From a virus, in IMG/VR virus record IMGVR_UViG_3300017772_000031, positions 1-40,631 of that record: a stretch of DNA of 40,631 bases, one strand, 5' to 3'. The translations under genes were made by a program, and so were the position numbers. Below are positions 22,937 to 31,661 of the stretch, one piece after another (positions within the stretch are counted from its first letter, which is position 1; every line of letters starts with the position of its first letter). The notes below the pieces were generated by a model that saw nothing but the letters and a program-made list of their open reading frames with translations, did no database searches and had not been told where the DNA came from.

Positions 22937-23935
22937 CTAGAGCCTTCCCATTCCTGGCCGCATCGACGAGTACAGGTCGCGGGACATCTGCTGACCGCTA
23001 GTAAGCTCTCCAGAAGATAGGCCCATGCCAGCCGCTGCTTGAGAGTCCGCAAGGAACTGCTCGTACTCTGCTTCAGCCTGTAGCTCTTGAGCAAGCCTGC
23101 GAACGCGCTCTGCTTCGTCTTCTCTGGCTATTGCGTTTTGTAGGCTTCTGCCCATTAGCCCCATCATTTCATCGGGCGTGTTCCTTCTTGCATACGGTCG
23201 GACGACACCTTCATTTATCACCATCATCGGCCTGCGCGGTGTCTCTCTTTGGGCCGCGCTCATTAGACCCTCCATCTGCCTCTGCTGTCTAAACCTACGC
23301 AAGGTCTCTTCGTCGGCTTCCATCTGCCTCTGCTGTCTAAACCGACTCAGTGTGTTTTCGTCGGCTTCCATCTGCCTTTGTTGGCGAAAGTTCCGAAGAG
23401 TGTCTTCGTCCGCTTCCATTCTTCTCTGCTGGCGAAAGTTCCGAAGAGTGTCTTCGTCGGCAGACAGTCGGTCCATTTTTTGGTTTTGGATCTGCTGACG
23501 AAAGCGGTTCAGAGCCTGCTCGTCGTTTCCAGCATTGAGGGCCGTAAACCGAAGACTGTTGTATGGGTCCATCTGCCTTGTCAGCTCATTGGGCGCATTC
23601 GATGTTGGCTGGGCCTGTGGTAAGGCGCGCCGAGCCACAGCCCTGCGAACAGGGGCTGGACGAACAGTCTCTTTGGCGAACTGGTCGAAGAACCCACCGG
23701 AAGACGGAGCCTCTTGAGCTACTCGAGCAAGAGCGGCGTTTCGCGCCTCTGACTGGTCTTGCCCTGAGCCCCAGATAGAAGCCTGAGTCCCGCCAGGACG
23801 CAACTGCCCTAGCGTTCCCTCTACCGTCCTCTGAGCGATAGCAGACGCTGCCGGTGCGCTGAGCCCCTGCTCGAGACCCTGTGACATGTAACGCTCGTAC
23901 AGCGCCTTTGTTTCGGGGTTGCTGTAATCAGCCAT
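22937..23935 (-). CDS. internal virion protein with 16-residue tandem repeats
   Basis: 332 residues from ATG 23935 (MADYSNPETKALYERYMSQG); the longer frame is rejected because it would run deep into the gene upstream. The middle carries four tandem 16-residue units of the form QQRQMEADEDTLRNFR, a charged coiled coil encoded by 48-base repeats. Flanking regions are low complexity (RPAPVRRAVARRALPQ). It overlaps the previous gene by eight bases. A helical virion rod or ejection component is likely. Confidence 0.65.
   Translation of the reverse strand: MADYSNPETKALYERYMSQGLEQGLSAPAASAIAQRTVEGTLGQLRPGGTQASIWGSGQDQSEARNAALARVAQEAPSSGGFFDQFAKETVRPAPVRRAVARRALPQAQPTSNAPNELTRQMDPYNSLRFTALNAGNDEQALNRFRQQIQNQKMDRLSADEDTLRNFRQQRRMEADEDTLRNFRQQRQMEADENTLSRFRQQRQMEADEETLRRFRQQRQMEGLMSAAQRETPRRPMMVINEGVVRPYARRNTPDEMMGLMGRSLQNAIAREDEAERVRRLAQELQAEAEYEQFLADSQAAAGMGLSSGELTSGQQMSRDLYSSMRPGMGRL
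23271..23462 (-). repeat. four tandem 48-base repeats
   Basis: Units begin at 23271, 23319, 23367 and 23415 on the plus strand, each opening with TCCAT and sharing TTCGTC(G/C)G near the end. They encode the QQRQMEADEDTLRNFR repeats. Divergence between units shows they are not a recent artefact. Confidence 0.85.
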
Positions 23936-24707
23936 AGAAGTCTCCGTAGTCGTCCTCGAGGGCTCGACGGTATGCGGATGCCCGTTGCCTTCCGGCCCCC
24001 TGGAATCCTGTTGCGGACTGACCCTGTCTTCCGCCACCTGCACTAGGAATAGTGCTAGCCAGAGAGGACAAGTCCAAAGCGTTAATGTTTCCTGGGCTCA
24101 GGTTCCTTGACTGGATGTCGCCTTCGGCGCCGATAATCCCAGAGGCGTGTGCCGAGCGACCAGCGCCAATAGCCTGGATGGCAGCGCCGAGACCGGCAAA
24201 TGGACCTCCAGCAGCCTGCAAGCCAGTGCCTATTGCAGCGTCAATTCCCGACCAGACTTGGTTACCCGCCGCGTCTCTAGCAAGCCGCCTTCCGACTGCT
24301 TCGTTTGCTCGTCGAAGAAGGTCAAACCGAGCAGGGTCTTGAGACATCTGAGAAAGTCGCTTTCTCGCTGTCTCCGCAGCCTCAGACTGACGACGCGCCA
24401 TGACCTGGTCCATAGAAGAGCCGAGAGCGTTCTCAAGCGCAGTTCCGCCAAAACCCATACGCTTCGACAGGTCTTCATTCAAAGCCTCTGCAAGAGCCCT
24501 TCCTCGACCCTGGCCCTGCTGAAGGCGACCCATGATTTGACGAACCTCCTTCTCTTCGCCTGGGCGAATGAATCGGTCGTAAATCTCCTGGCCTGTGATT
24601 CGCTTGCCTGGGCCGATGTTTTTGCCAGCAGCCCTCTCAGTTGCGCGGCCAGCCTCAAGCCTGCGAAGCAGTTCGTCCTGAGTCTCAATTCTATCCCCGA
24701 CAGCCAT
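23928..24707 (-). CDS. hypothetical virion protein (259 aa)
   Basis: Basic, helical N-terminus (RIETQDELLRRLEAGRATER) and a later Gly/Ala-rich segment (AAIGTGLQAAGGPFAGLGAA, about 160-180) that could be a membrane-active or glycine-zipper region. The C-terminus is Gly/Tyr-rich (YRRALEDDYGDFYG). ATG at 24707 overlaps the stop of the preceding gene by one base. Probably one of the ejection proteins. Confidence 0.6.
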   Translation of the reverse strand: MAVGDRIETQDELLRRLEAGRATERAAGKNIGPGKRITGQEIYDRFIRPGEEKEVRQIMGRLQQGQGRGRALAEALNEDLSKRMGFGGTALENALGSSMDQVMARRQSEAAETARKRLSQMSQDPARFDLLRRANEAVGRRLARDAAGNQVWSGIDAAIGTGLQAAGGPFAGLGAAIQAIGAGRSAHASGIIGAEGDIQSRNLSPGNINALDLSSLASTIPSAGGGRQGQSATGFQGAGRQRASAYRRALEDDYGDFYG

Positions 24708-25264
24708 TACGCAATCTCCCCAAGCATTGCTGTGCTTCCGCCGGGAAGCTGAACTCTTGTAGTGTCGGACCCTAGGTCAAGACTTCCGACAGGCTGAGTA
24801 TCAAGACCGGACAAGAAACGATCCGCCAACGGGCCAAGGTTCCTTTGCAAAAGCGCGGAAGCGTACTCGGCACCAGAGCCAACTGCACGACCTATCGCTT
24901 GCTCTCTTGAACGACGAAGAGCATCTCGCCGCATAGACTCTTCAGCAAGAAGCCGCCTCTTACGCTGCATCTCAATAAGGTCTGCGCTCAGGCCGATAGC
25001 AGAAGGCACAAGCTGTCTGTCCAGTTGAGCAGCGCCAGCCTGGGCAAGGTCTACACCGCGCAAACCAGCAGAAGTTGCACGAACAGGGATGTCACCTGGG
25101 GCTCGCCCGACACCGGACAAAGCACTCTGCATAGAGAGCTGACGCTCTCGTCGAGCCTGCTGGCGAAACGGAGCCTCTGAAAAAGTTCTCTGCATGTACT
25201 CCGGCTCCCCCAAATCGCGGAATGGGGTCGTTGGAAACATGGGCTTGCTGAAGTTATTAGCCAT
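24707..25264 (-). CDS. hypothetical virion protein (185 aa)
   Basis: Arg- and Gln-rich helical protein (FRQQARRERQLSMQSALSG; MQRKRRLLAEESMRRDALRR), with an Ala-rich segment and a C-terminal beta stretch (TTRVQLPGGSTAMLGEIA). Size and place suggest the smallest of the internal virion set, comparable by position to T7 gp14. No motif proves it. Confidence 0.55.
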   Translation of the reverse strand: MANNFSKPMFPTTPFRDLGEPEYMQRTFSEAPFRQQARRERQLSMQSALSGVGRAPGDIPVRATSAGLRGVDLAQAGAAQLDRQLVPSAIGLSADLIEMQRKRRLLAEESMRRDALRRSREQAIGRAVGSGAEYASALLQRNLGPLADRFLSGLDTQPVGSLDLGSDTTRVQLPGGSTAMLGEIA

Positions 25265-25282
25265 TGTTTTTAGGGTACTCCG

Positions 25283-25984
25283 TCAACGGTACAAGGCAAC
25301 TACGTTCAGACTTCGACCGCCGCACTTCCACTGGATAAAGCCACCTTGCGCCGCAGCAGGGGCTGCGCCTGAGCCTATGTCTGGGTTTACGGTGCTAGAC
25401 CGGAAGTCCAAATGCACCCAGAGGTCATGCCAGCCAGCAGAAACACTGCTCGACACATGGTCCAGGTGAACTGGGATTGGGACTCGAGACGTATCCTCGC
25501 CAATCTCAACCTGCTGAAGAGGAAGGGTAAGGATTGCGGTTCCGTCTAAATACAACTTCGCGCTAACAATGTGGCTGAACGTATTAGGGGCCGCGTAGAC
25601 AGCAGTCTTCGCAAACAGAAGGTCTACCGTCGCACTGATGCTCAGGTCTCCCTGATTCTTCATGTAGAAGCGAAGGGACAAGTCCTCTACGTCGAACCTA
25701 TTAAGAAGGTCGAAGTAACTTCCAGACTGGATGATGAGCGTGTCTGCGTCAGCGGAACCAGCAAACCTGATAGGCATAGATGCCGTCAGCCCACGGTTAT
25801 CTACAGACCAAACCTCTGTAAGAGAGTTCTTGTGGAAACACGTCGCATCGAGCGTGTTTGCCGCGATGTTGTTTACATCAACCGCAGCGTTTACCGCTGT
25901 GCCCAAATCACTAAACCCGGTGTTTACCGTGGCCGAGTCAAACGAGTCTCCGTCATTGATAGTCGGCGGGGAATATGTCGCCAT
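25283..25984 (-). CDS. beta-rich appendage protein 1 of 3
   Basis: 233 residues. A short N-terminal helix-forming part (DSFDSATVNTGFSDLGTAV) precedes an all-beta domain (LSLRFYMKNQGDLSISATV; WHDLWVHLDFRSS) that ends in a final strand SLNVVALYR. The next two genes share the same layout and a similar last strand, so these are probably diverged paralogues. A jelly-roll-like tail or head appendage that binds the host surface is inferred. Confidence 0.6.
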   Translation of the reverse strand: MATYSPPTINDGDSFDSATVNTGFSDLGTAVNAAVDVNNIAANTLDATCFHKNSLTEVWSVDNRGLTASMPIRFAGSADADTLIIQSGSYFDLLNRFDVEDLSLRFYMKNQGDLSISATVDLLFAKTAVYAAPNTFSHIVSAKLYLDGTAILTLPLQQVEIGEDTSRVPIPVHLDHVSSSVSAGWHDLWVHLDFRSSTVNPDIGSGAAPAAAQGGFIQWKCGGRSLNVVALYR

Positions 25985-25986
25985 CC

Positions 25987-26505
25987 CTATCTCCGAACCG
26001 CAAGGACCGACATCGTCCCGCTGTTGATTTGTGAGTTTGTACCTTTAGCGTCAAGCTCAACGACCATCGTGTCTGCAGTAGCAACCGCCATCCAGGCAAT
26101 CTTAATGACCTGCTTACTGCTTCCCACTAGGTTGAAAACTCGAGAAACAACCGCAGAGCTAGATATAGAGATTTGAAGCTCAACTGTCGGGTTTGCTCCC
26201 GATGGCTCGACGACAACAGACGCTCTTACAAGAAAAGCCTGGGTGTTAAACGTCGTATAGGTCGCTGGAGATGCCCCGATTATTACTGAATACCCAGTAG
26301 AAACAGGACCGGCAGAAGCAGACTTTGTCTCTAAGCTTTTCCAGGCTGTTGCTGTCTCGCAATGGCGAGTGTGGACTGCGCCAAACTCAACATCTTCTGG
26401 TCCGACACCCCCAGTGTTGACCATATCTCGCAGGTCATTGAAGTTCTTCTGCGTATCTGCAGCGTCAAGGTCGTCGCCCAGCCGGATTCGGTAGGTGTAG
26501 CTCAT
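25987..26505 (-). CDS. beta-rich appendage protein 2 of 3
   Basis: 172 residues. N-terminus YTYRIRLGDDLDAADTQKNF NDLRDMV (in parts) holds a polar repeat-like linker, then a beta domain (LVRASVVVEPSGANPTVELQ; ADTMVVELDAKG) ending TMSVLAVRR. Same layout as its neighbours. Overlaps the third protein's stop by ATGA. Likely a trimeric surface-exposed virion part. Confidence 0.6.
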   Translation of the reverse strand: MSYTYRIRLGDDLDAADTQKNFNDLRDMVNTGGVGPEDVEFGAVHTRHCETATAWKSLETKSASAGPVSTGYSVIIGASPATYTTFNTQAFLVRASVVVEPSGANPTVELQISISSSAVVSRVFNLVGSSKQVIKIAWMAVATADTMVVELDAKGTNSQINSGTMSVLAVRR

Positions 26506-27149
26506 CGAGCAAAGCCCATCGCAAGTATTGTCCGCTTGTTCACGTAGGCTATTTCGCTGTCGTTTTGCCTAAACTCTGCCCCCTGCATCTGAATAATGTG
26601 TGGGCCAGGTTGGAGAAAAACACACTCTTCTACGCACGCAGACCAATAGGCATCGCTTCCGCTTTGCTCTGCTGGAACCGTAATAATTGTGTTTGACGGT
26701 TTTCCGTCTATTAGAAGTCTTAGGCGAATCCCTAGAAAAGCTGCCGATGTTCCCGCAGCAGCCTTCCACTCGACCTGTCCGATGATGACCATGAACATCG
26801 CGTTCTGAACGGTAAACTCAAGGGATACTGGCGTTGATGAGCCCGCTCCGTTGTAAATCGGAATCCACGCCCCACGGACTGTCTTTACCGACCCCGTAGT
26901 AATCGTTGTCATTGCTTCTGGAGTACCCGGATTCGGGTCTGTAATGAGCAAAGACGTGTCGTGCGTAAACGTTGTGGTGTTCTGATTGCCAGACGGAGTG
27001 AGGGCAAGAGTCCCTGCAACACCTAGGTCTTTCAGATTGTTTTGGTCTACGTCGCTTACTGCTTCTTGAGCCCGGTGGAACTCCCGCATGAGGCTGTCTG
27101 CGTTTGCCACATACCCGCTATGGAAAACAAACTTCGGCTTGTAATGCAT
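26502..27149 (-). CDS. beta-rich appendage protein 3 of 3
   Basis: 215 residues. After YVANADSLMREFHRAQEAVS (helix) comes a beta-rich domain (LEFTVQNAMFMVIIGQVEWK; FLGIRLRLLIDGKP; PHIIQMQGAEFR) that ends NKRTILAMGFAR. It shares with the two downstream neighbours an N-terminal attachment helix and a closing strand with Arg. It lies next to the nozzle gene, so attachment at the tail is plausible. Confidence 0.6.
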   Translation of the reverse strand: MHYKPKFVFHSGYVANADSLMREFHRAQEAVSDVDQNNLKDLGVAGTLALTPSGNQNTTTFTHDTSLLITDPNPGTPEAMTTITTGSVKTVRGAWIPIYNGAGSSTPVSLEFTVQNAMFMVIIGQVEWKAAAGTSAAFLGIRLRLLIDGKPSNTIITVPAEQSGSDAYWSACVEECVFLQPGPHIIQMQGAEFRQNDSEIAYVNKRTILAMGFAR

Positions 27150-27346
27150 TACTCAGCCTCCAGTCGAATCATTGCGCGAAACAGCGGCGCCTCATCGTCA
27201 AGGTTAGGAACTGTCGGTGCGCCTATCTGGCGAAGAGCCATGTTCAATCCGTTAAGGAAGTTCGCATTCAACTGGCCTGTAGTTACACCAACGTCTAGTG
27301 ACCTGACAGCGATTTCAATCCTTCGTAATATCTCAGAACGTTGCAT
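27149..27346 (-). CDS. hypothetical small protein (65 aa)
   Basis: ATG at 27346, inside the last 14 bases of the nozzle gene in another frame. The longer upstream frame lies inside the nozzle gene and is rejected. The product MQRSEILRRIEIAVRSLDVG and DEAPLFRAMIRLEAE is helical with no recognised motif. Its stop overlaps the next start by one base. A small assembly factor is possible. Confidence 0.55.
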   Translation of the reverse strand: MQRSEILRRIEIAVRSLDVGVTTGQLNANFLNGLNMALRQIGAPTVPNLDDEAPLFRAMIRLEAE

Positions 27347-29291
27347 CGGTGCCGTCCTGTCGCGAGCCGTGGTCCTCATAGAAGACCTCGAAGCCAGCGA
27401 TATGGAATGGCGTGTTTGACCCTGTTGTCTGGAAACCAAACCGAATGCACTTGCCCAGGACGCTGACTTGATCGTCGCTCGTAATGTCTACTCGGACAGA
27501 CCTAATACGTGCGCCGTCCCACTTTCTCGAGGTGTCCCAACTTCCTGAGTTCCAAAGAACAGCGTCGTTGTTCCCGTCAGGGTCAACGTAAGTAAGAGTC
27601 GCAGAGCCTGTCCCCGCGTCTGTTCGCTCATCCCATGACGACGCCCAGTCGATGGAGATGCTGTGCGAGCCGTCTTGAACGTAGTACACCATGACGTGGC
27701 TGAACCTTTTGTCAGCACCAGGGTCTCCCATGTCCAACCAGCGAGTCTCCCAACGACCCTTGTATGCCGTATCGCGGATGTTGTCGTCAGCGTCCCAAAG
27801 GCCCAACTCCCACTTCTTTGAGCCCCCAGACTCCGACTGGAATATGACAACAGTCTCCTGCTTGTAGTTGATTGCAGCGCCTAACACGAACCCAGTAAGG
27901 CGGGTGATGGCGCCCGTGTCGATGTGGATAGCCCACACCTCATTGTTGTAGTCCGAAGCTCCAGCGTTTACCGACAGGTAAACCCTTCTCCCTGAGCGGT
28001 CTGCCCACCCGAAAGAGTCCTGCAAATAAGCAGGGGGGAGAAGACGAACCATCTCGTCTAGTTCTCGAGACAGTGGCTTTGTCTGGGAGCCGTCTGTGAC
28101 GAAGAAACCGTCGTCGCTAAGGAAGTACACGCGACCGTCAAACTGGACAATGCCAAGGTCAGACACCGCGCCCACGCCTCGACTGATAGGCGAAAGAAGC
28201 GGGTTGTCATCGCGGTCATGCGACAACAAGAAGATGCTGTTCCTCTTGAAGACGAGCGCGTAGTCGTTTGCCACAGATGCGCCGGTAATCACGTCTCCAT
28301 CAAACGATGAAACGTCGAGCACGTTCTGTGTGGGCACTGCTTCTGGAGAGTTGGTCTTGCTGTAGTACAGGAAAGACGGGGTGTCGCTGACGCCCCAGTA
28401 GTAAGTCCTGCCGCGAAACACGAATGCGCTTCTGCATACCGGAGGAGGAGAGTTACTACCTTCGGCAAACAAGGACACTGTCGAAGGCTCGTTACCCGCC
28501 CCGATGTAGTCCATGAACACCTGCCCCTTGATGCCGTTAAGGCGGCGAATCAAGGTGTAGGTAATTCCGTCTGTCGCGCGATAGAAGTTACGGGCGACAA
28601 CGTTCTCTTGCTGTGGGGTGCAGTCTGAGACGACAGCGATATTGAAGAAGTCGTCTGTTGATACCCCGGAGTCGTTTGTCGAGGTAATGAAGGACGCTTC
28701 GCCCTCTTGCCCTCTGTCGTTGATGTAGGTCTGGACGTAACTGTAAGTCACATCCACCGTCCCCTTTGTAATAGCTAGTTCGCTAAACAGGGTGCTTGCG
28801 CTCTTTGTATTGAGGACCGCAGTACGCACGGGAGGAGGCGGGGCAGTCACGCCTAAAGGCGCTTTGAGGTGACCGTCAAAACGGACATTCTGGTTTTGCC
28901 CGTCGAAGAACATCAGCATGTCTGCATACCGACAGGCTCGTACAGCGTCTCTGCTTCTGCGCTGAGACCTAAAGCCATCGGCAACCGTATGCAGAGTATT
29001 GCCCTCGAGGACTGCTACCTCGTCTTCATAGGCAATAAGCAACTCGGTGCTTCCATGATGGTGAAGCTGGTACAGGCCGAAAGCGCCGTTCGTAGAGAAG
29101 CCTGGATCTGCATCCCCACCGCTCCACTGAACTAACTTTGAGATGCCCTTCACTTTTGCGACTTCGCCGCGCAGCGTAAAGACAACACCCTCGGTGTCGT
29201 TGGAAGACCCCTTCTCTTGCCAGATTCGCGTATCTATTCCAGATACGTTTACCGGCTCAAACCGACGCGACTTACCCTTTGCGCCAGCCAT
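27333..29291 (-). CDS. tail nozzle / stabilization protein (gp12 or P22 gp10-like)
   Basis: 652 residues. Repeated blade-like segments with aromatic turns (FVFRGRTYYWGVSDTPSFLYY; VYFLSDDGFFVTDGSQTK; VYLSVNAGASDYNNEVWAIH in parts) give the texture of the beta-propeller nozzle proteins that close podovirus tails. It follows the adaptor gene directly, the usual order in this module. It plugs and guides DNA exit at the tail tip. No enzymatic motif. Confidence 0.75.
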   Translation of the reverse strand: MAGAKGKSRRFEPVNVSGIDTRIWQEKGSSNDTEGVVFTLRGEVAKVKGISKLVQWSGGDADPGFSTNGAFGLYQLHHHGSTELLIAYEDEVAVLEGNTLHTVADGFRSQRRSRDAVRACRYADMLMFFDGQNQNVRFDGHLKAPLGVTAPPPPVRTAVLNTKSASTLFSELAITKGTVDVTYSYVQTYINDRGQEGEASFITSTNDSGVSTDDFFNIAVVSDCTPQQENVVARNFYRATDGITYTLIRRLNGIKGQVFMDYIGAGNEPSTVSLFAEGSNSPPPVCRSAFVFRGRTYYWGVSDTPSFLYYSKTNSPEAVPTQNVLDVSSFDGDVITGASVANDYALVFKRNSIFLLSHDRDDNPLLSPISRGVGAVSDLGIVQFDGRVYFLSDDGFFVTDGSQTKPLSRELDEMVRLLPPAYLQDSFGWADRSGRRVYLSVNAGASDYNNEVWAIHIDTGAITRLTGFVLGAAINYKQETVVIFQSESGGSKKWELGLWDADDNIRDTAYKGRWETRWLDMGDPGADKRFSHVMVYYVQDGSHSISIDWASSWDERTDAGTGSATLTYVDPDGNNDAVLWNSGSWDTSRKWDGARIRSVRVDITSDDQVSVLGKCIRFGFQTTGSNTPFHIAGFEVFYEDHGSRQDGTDATF

Positions 29292-30515
29292 CTAGGGGCT
29301 CACGATGGTGTCGGGCCAACCCGTGTCGAATCCGCCGAAGTTAGACCTTCCGCCAATCTCAAGAACCTTTGATGCTTCAACAGAGTCCTGGCGCATCATC
29401 AAGTCGATGCCTCTCTCAAACCTCTGCTGTGCAGAACCGGCTCTGCCCTGCTCGTCTGCAGAGCCCAACATCCGCATCTCTGCGCCGTCGAGCCAAACAT
29501 TGTCAAACGTTGCCGGGAACAAGGGGCGGTCGTTGTCGTCCGCTAGGTCAACTCCCCGGTTGAGGCAGGTGACCTCGATGCTGTAGACGCCAGCCGGAAC
29601 AGGCCAAAGACGCATGAACGCTTCGGTTCCGCTTTCTGGTCCTCGAGCGCCCAGGTACTCGTCAGTCAATACGTCTGTAAACGCCCCACCGTATGTGGTC
29701 ACATCTCCCAGAAAGTACGGGACATCACCACTCGCACGGCTTCGATAAACACGGACCAGAAAGTCTCTTCGAGACGGTGGGGTTACCGTTACAGCGTGGG
29801 TTGGCGAATGACCGGGTTGAGTGAAGCTCACATATGGCGATAAACCAGACTCAGCTCCGCTTTGCTTGTCGATGTACGAGCACCAGTACTTGTACTGCCC
29901 ATGCGCGGGGCCTGGTCCGGTTCCTCCTCCAGCGTCTACAGCCTCAGGCGCTGACACTGGTGCAGGGTTTTGCTCTCGGCGGATGACGCAGTAGTGGCAA
30001 GGCTCACCAGAGGTGCTGGGATCCCATCGAGCAGCACTGTCCTGCGCTGAAGCATTCAGCCTACTCGCATAGCCTGTTGAGCTACGAAGAGAGACCTGGA
30101 GAGCAGCATCTGTATCTAGAGGAAGAGCAACCTCGTCGTACAGAATGGTGGGCTTTTGACCCGTGACAGACGGACCCGTCCAGGGCGCGTCCAGCGTGAG
30201 AGACGTACCCGCTGAGTTGATGTTCACAACTCTTACGGTTTTGCTCCCAACAATGAGTCGCTTCCCCCACAACGTCACCGGACCAGTGCTTGAGATCGTT
30301 GCGATCCTGCTGCCCTGAGTCGCGGCGAACGTTGTGATGGAAGACGAATCCTGTGCCGTGGTCTCATAGCGATGAGTACGACGCAGCCATGACCAACGCT
30401 TCCGAGACTCAATGTCCCGGCGAGCGTCGTTCAAGAACCCGTTCAGCGCAGCGTTGGAGTAGCTCCGGTCGGAACGTCTCCGCTTCAACGCTGATCGCGC
30501 ATCAGCGAGGCGCAT
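29292..30515 (-). CDS. head-to-tail adaptor protein with inserted Fn3-like domain
   Basis: 407 residues. N-terminus SYSNAALNGFLNDARRDIESRKRWSWLRRT is the adaptor (gp11/gp4-like) signature, given here as two parts: NGFLNDARRDIES and RKRWSWLRRT. An insert around 190-290 (YKYWCSYIDKQSGAESGLS; DFLVRVYRSRASGDVPYFLG) looks like an Ig/fibronectin type III fold. It connects the portal ring to the nozzle. The insert is larger than in T7-type adaptors and may sit on the outside. Confidence 0.7.
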   Translation of the reverse strand: MRLADARSALKRRRSDRSYSNAALNGFLNDARRDIESRKRWSWLRRTHRYETTAQDSSSITTFAATQGSRIATISSTGPVTLWGKRLIVGSKTVRVVNINSAGTSLTLDAPWTGPSVTGQKPTILYDEVALPLDTDAALQVSLRSSTGYASRLNASAQDSAARWDPSTSGEPCHYCVIRREQNPAPVSAPEAVDAGGGTGPGPAHGQYKYWCSYIDKQSGAESGLSPYVSFTQPGHSPTHAVTVTPPSRRDFLVRVYRSRASGDVPYFLGDVTTYGGAFTDVLTDEYLGARGPESGTEAFMRLWPVPAGVYSIEVTCLNRGVDLADDNDRPLFPATFDNVWLDGAEMRMLGSADEQGRAGSAQQRFERGIDLMMRQDSVEASKVLEIGGRSNFGGFDTGWPDTIVSP

Positions 30516-30537
30516 ATTGCCTCCGATTTACGCGGGG

Positions 30538-30975
30538 TTAGTAGGTGACGGCACGCTTGAGCGTGATGACAAACAGACCCGAAAGGTTATTCGGGCTAGC
30601 TGACTTTTCACAATCAAAGAATGCAACCTCTCCGTTATTCACGGAAGAGGCTGTCAGCGTAAAGTCCTCAGCATCCAACTCGCTCAAGCCGTCAAGAGAC
30701 GAAGCGCGAGTATCAACTGCGGCCATCATTGCCGTGTCGCCAGTACCAGCCGTTCCAGCGTTCTTAAGCTGAATCGTCCAGTAGTTGGTTCCGTTTGCGG
30801 CAAGGTCAGCGTCAGGGATAAAGGACACCCTGTCGATAACCTGGTCGCCATCAATCGCATACGCGACAGGAACAAGAGCAGTAGCACTAATGTTCACCGA
30901 CACCGCATACTGAACCAGGCCAGCAAGAGTACGAGGCCCATTAGTTCCCATTGAAAGGGGAGGGGGCAAAGCCAT
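30538..30975 (-). CDS. small beta-rich head or tail protein (145 aa)
   Basis: Beta-sandwich-like sequence (VQYAVSVNISATALVPVAYA; FVITLKRAVTY at the end) with acidic loops (DAEDFTLTASS). The closing strand with Lys/Arg and an aromatic is like that of the three appendage proteins. A decoration or minor head protein fits its place after the capsid genes. Confidence 0.6.
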   Translation of the reverse strand: MALPPPLSMGTNGPRTLAGLVQYAVSVNISATALVPVAYAIDGDQVIDRVSFIPDADLAANGTNYWTIQLKNAGTAGTGDTAMMAAVDTRASSLDGLSELDAEDFTLTASSVNNGEVAFFDCEKSASPNNLSGLFVITLKRAVTY

Positions 30976-30995
30976 TGGGTGGCTCCTTTTGCTGG

Positions 30996-31652
30996 TTAGA
31001 GCTTGATGATGGTTGCGGAAACAGTCGTGTTGTCTGCGGTTGCAGCCTTATGAGCCACCGCGACCGTCTTGCGAAGGTCAACGAGAGACTCAATGTTCGA
31101 GCGAAGAGCCGTCACATCGGTAAGCAACTTGTTCAAGTCGTCTGCGATACTCGCAAAGTTGTTGTTGATGCCAGCGTCTGCACCAGACCCCGACACAGCA
31201 GCAATAGTCTGCGAAGCAGTACCACCCGAGCTGTCCGTGAGAGCGACGGCAGTCAGAGCGTCAACCGCAAAGTCTGTGTTCGTAGCCTTCACAAGGTCTG
31301 CAGAACCGTTCACCGCAATCAGCATGTCGCCAACAGCGATGTTCGGAGCAGCGGCGTCAACGTTCACCAGCGTGCTAAATCCCTCGACGATGAGAGGAAT
31401 GTTCGCACCATCCTGATACTCCGTTGACGCCTGCAGCGGACCTTCTGCTGCGTGAACAATACCGCGACGAGCAACAAAGCTTTCGGGCTTCGCGGCATCG
31501 AGCACAACACTAGTCACTTCGTAGCCGTCTCCGTCTCCGTCAACAACGTCGTACTGAACGCACGCGCCAGCCTTGATGGCCGCACCCGTCTTGTTCATTG
31601 CGTACAAGATTGCCTGTGGCGCTGCGCCACCAATCTGTGCTGAAGCACTCAT
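30996..31652 (-). CDS. capsid decoration or head-fibre candidate (218 aa)
   Basis: Starts MSASAQIGGAAPQAILYAMN, then an alanine- and valine-rich beta domain (IPLIVEGFSTLVNVDAAAPN) and a C-terminal helix (NNNFASIADDLNKLLTDVTA LRSNIESL in parts) followed by a last strand TTVSATIIKL. Position right after the major capsid gene and the low-charge beta texture suggest a capsid-binding decoration protein. Family not recognised. Confidence 0.6.
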   Translation of the reverse strand: MSASAQIGGAAPQAILYAMNKTGAAIKAGACVQYDVVDGDGDGYEVTSVVLDAAKPESFVARRGIVHAAEGPLQASTEYQDGANIPLIVEGFSTLVNVDAAAPNIAVGDMLIAVNGSADLVKATNTDFAVDALTAVALTDSSGGTASQTIAAVSGSGADAGINNNFASIADDLNKLLTDVTALRSNIESLVDLRKTVAVAHKAATADNTTVSATIIKL

Positions 31653-31661
31653 TCTTAACTC

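Noticed and set aside
23271-23462. CRISPR array
   Set aside because: The 48-base repeats are contiguous, without spacers, and encode a continuous protein.
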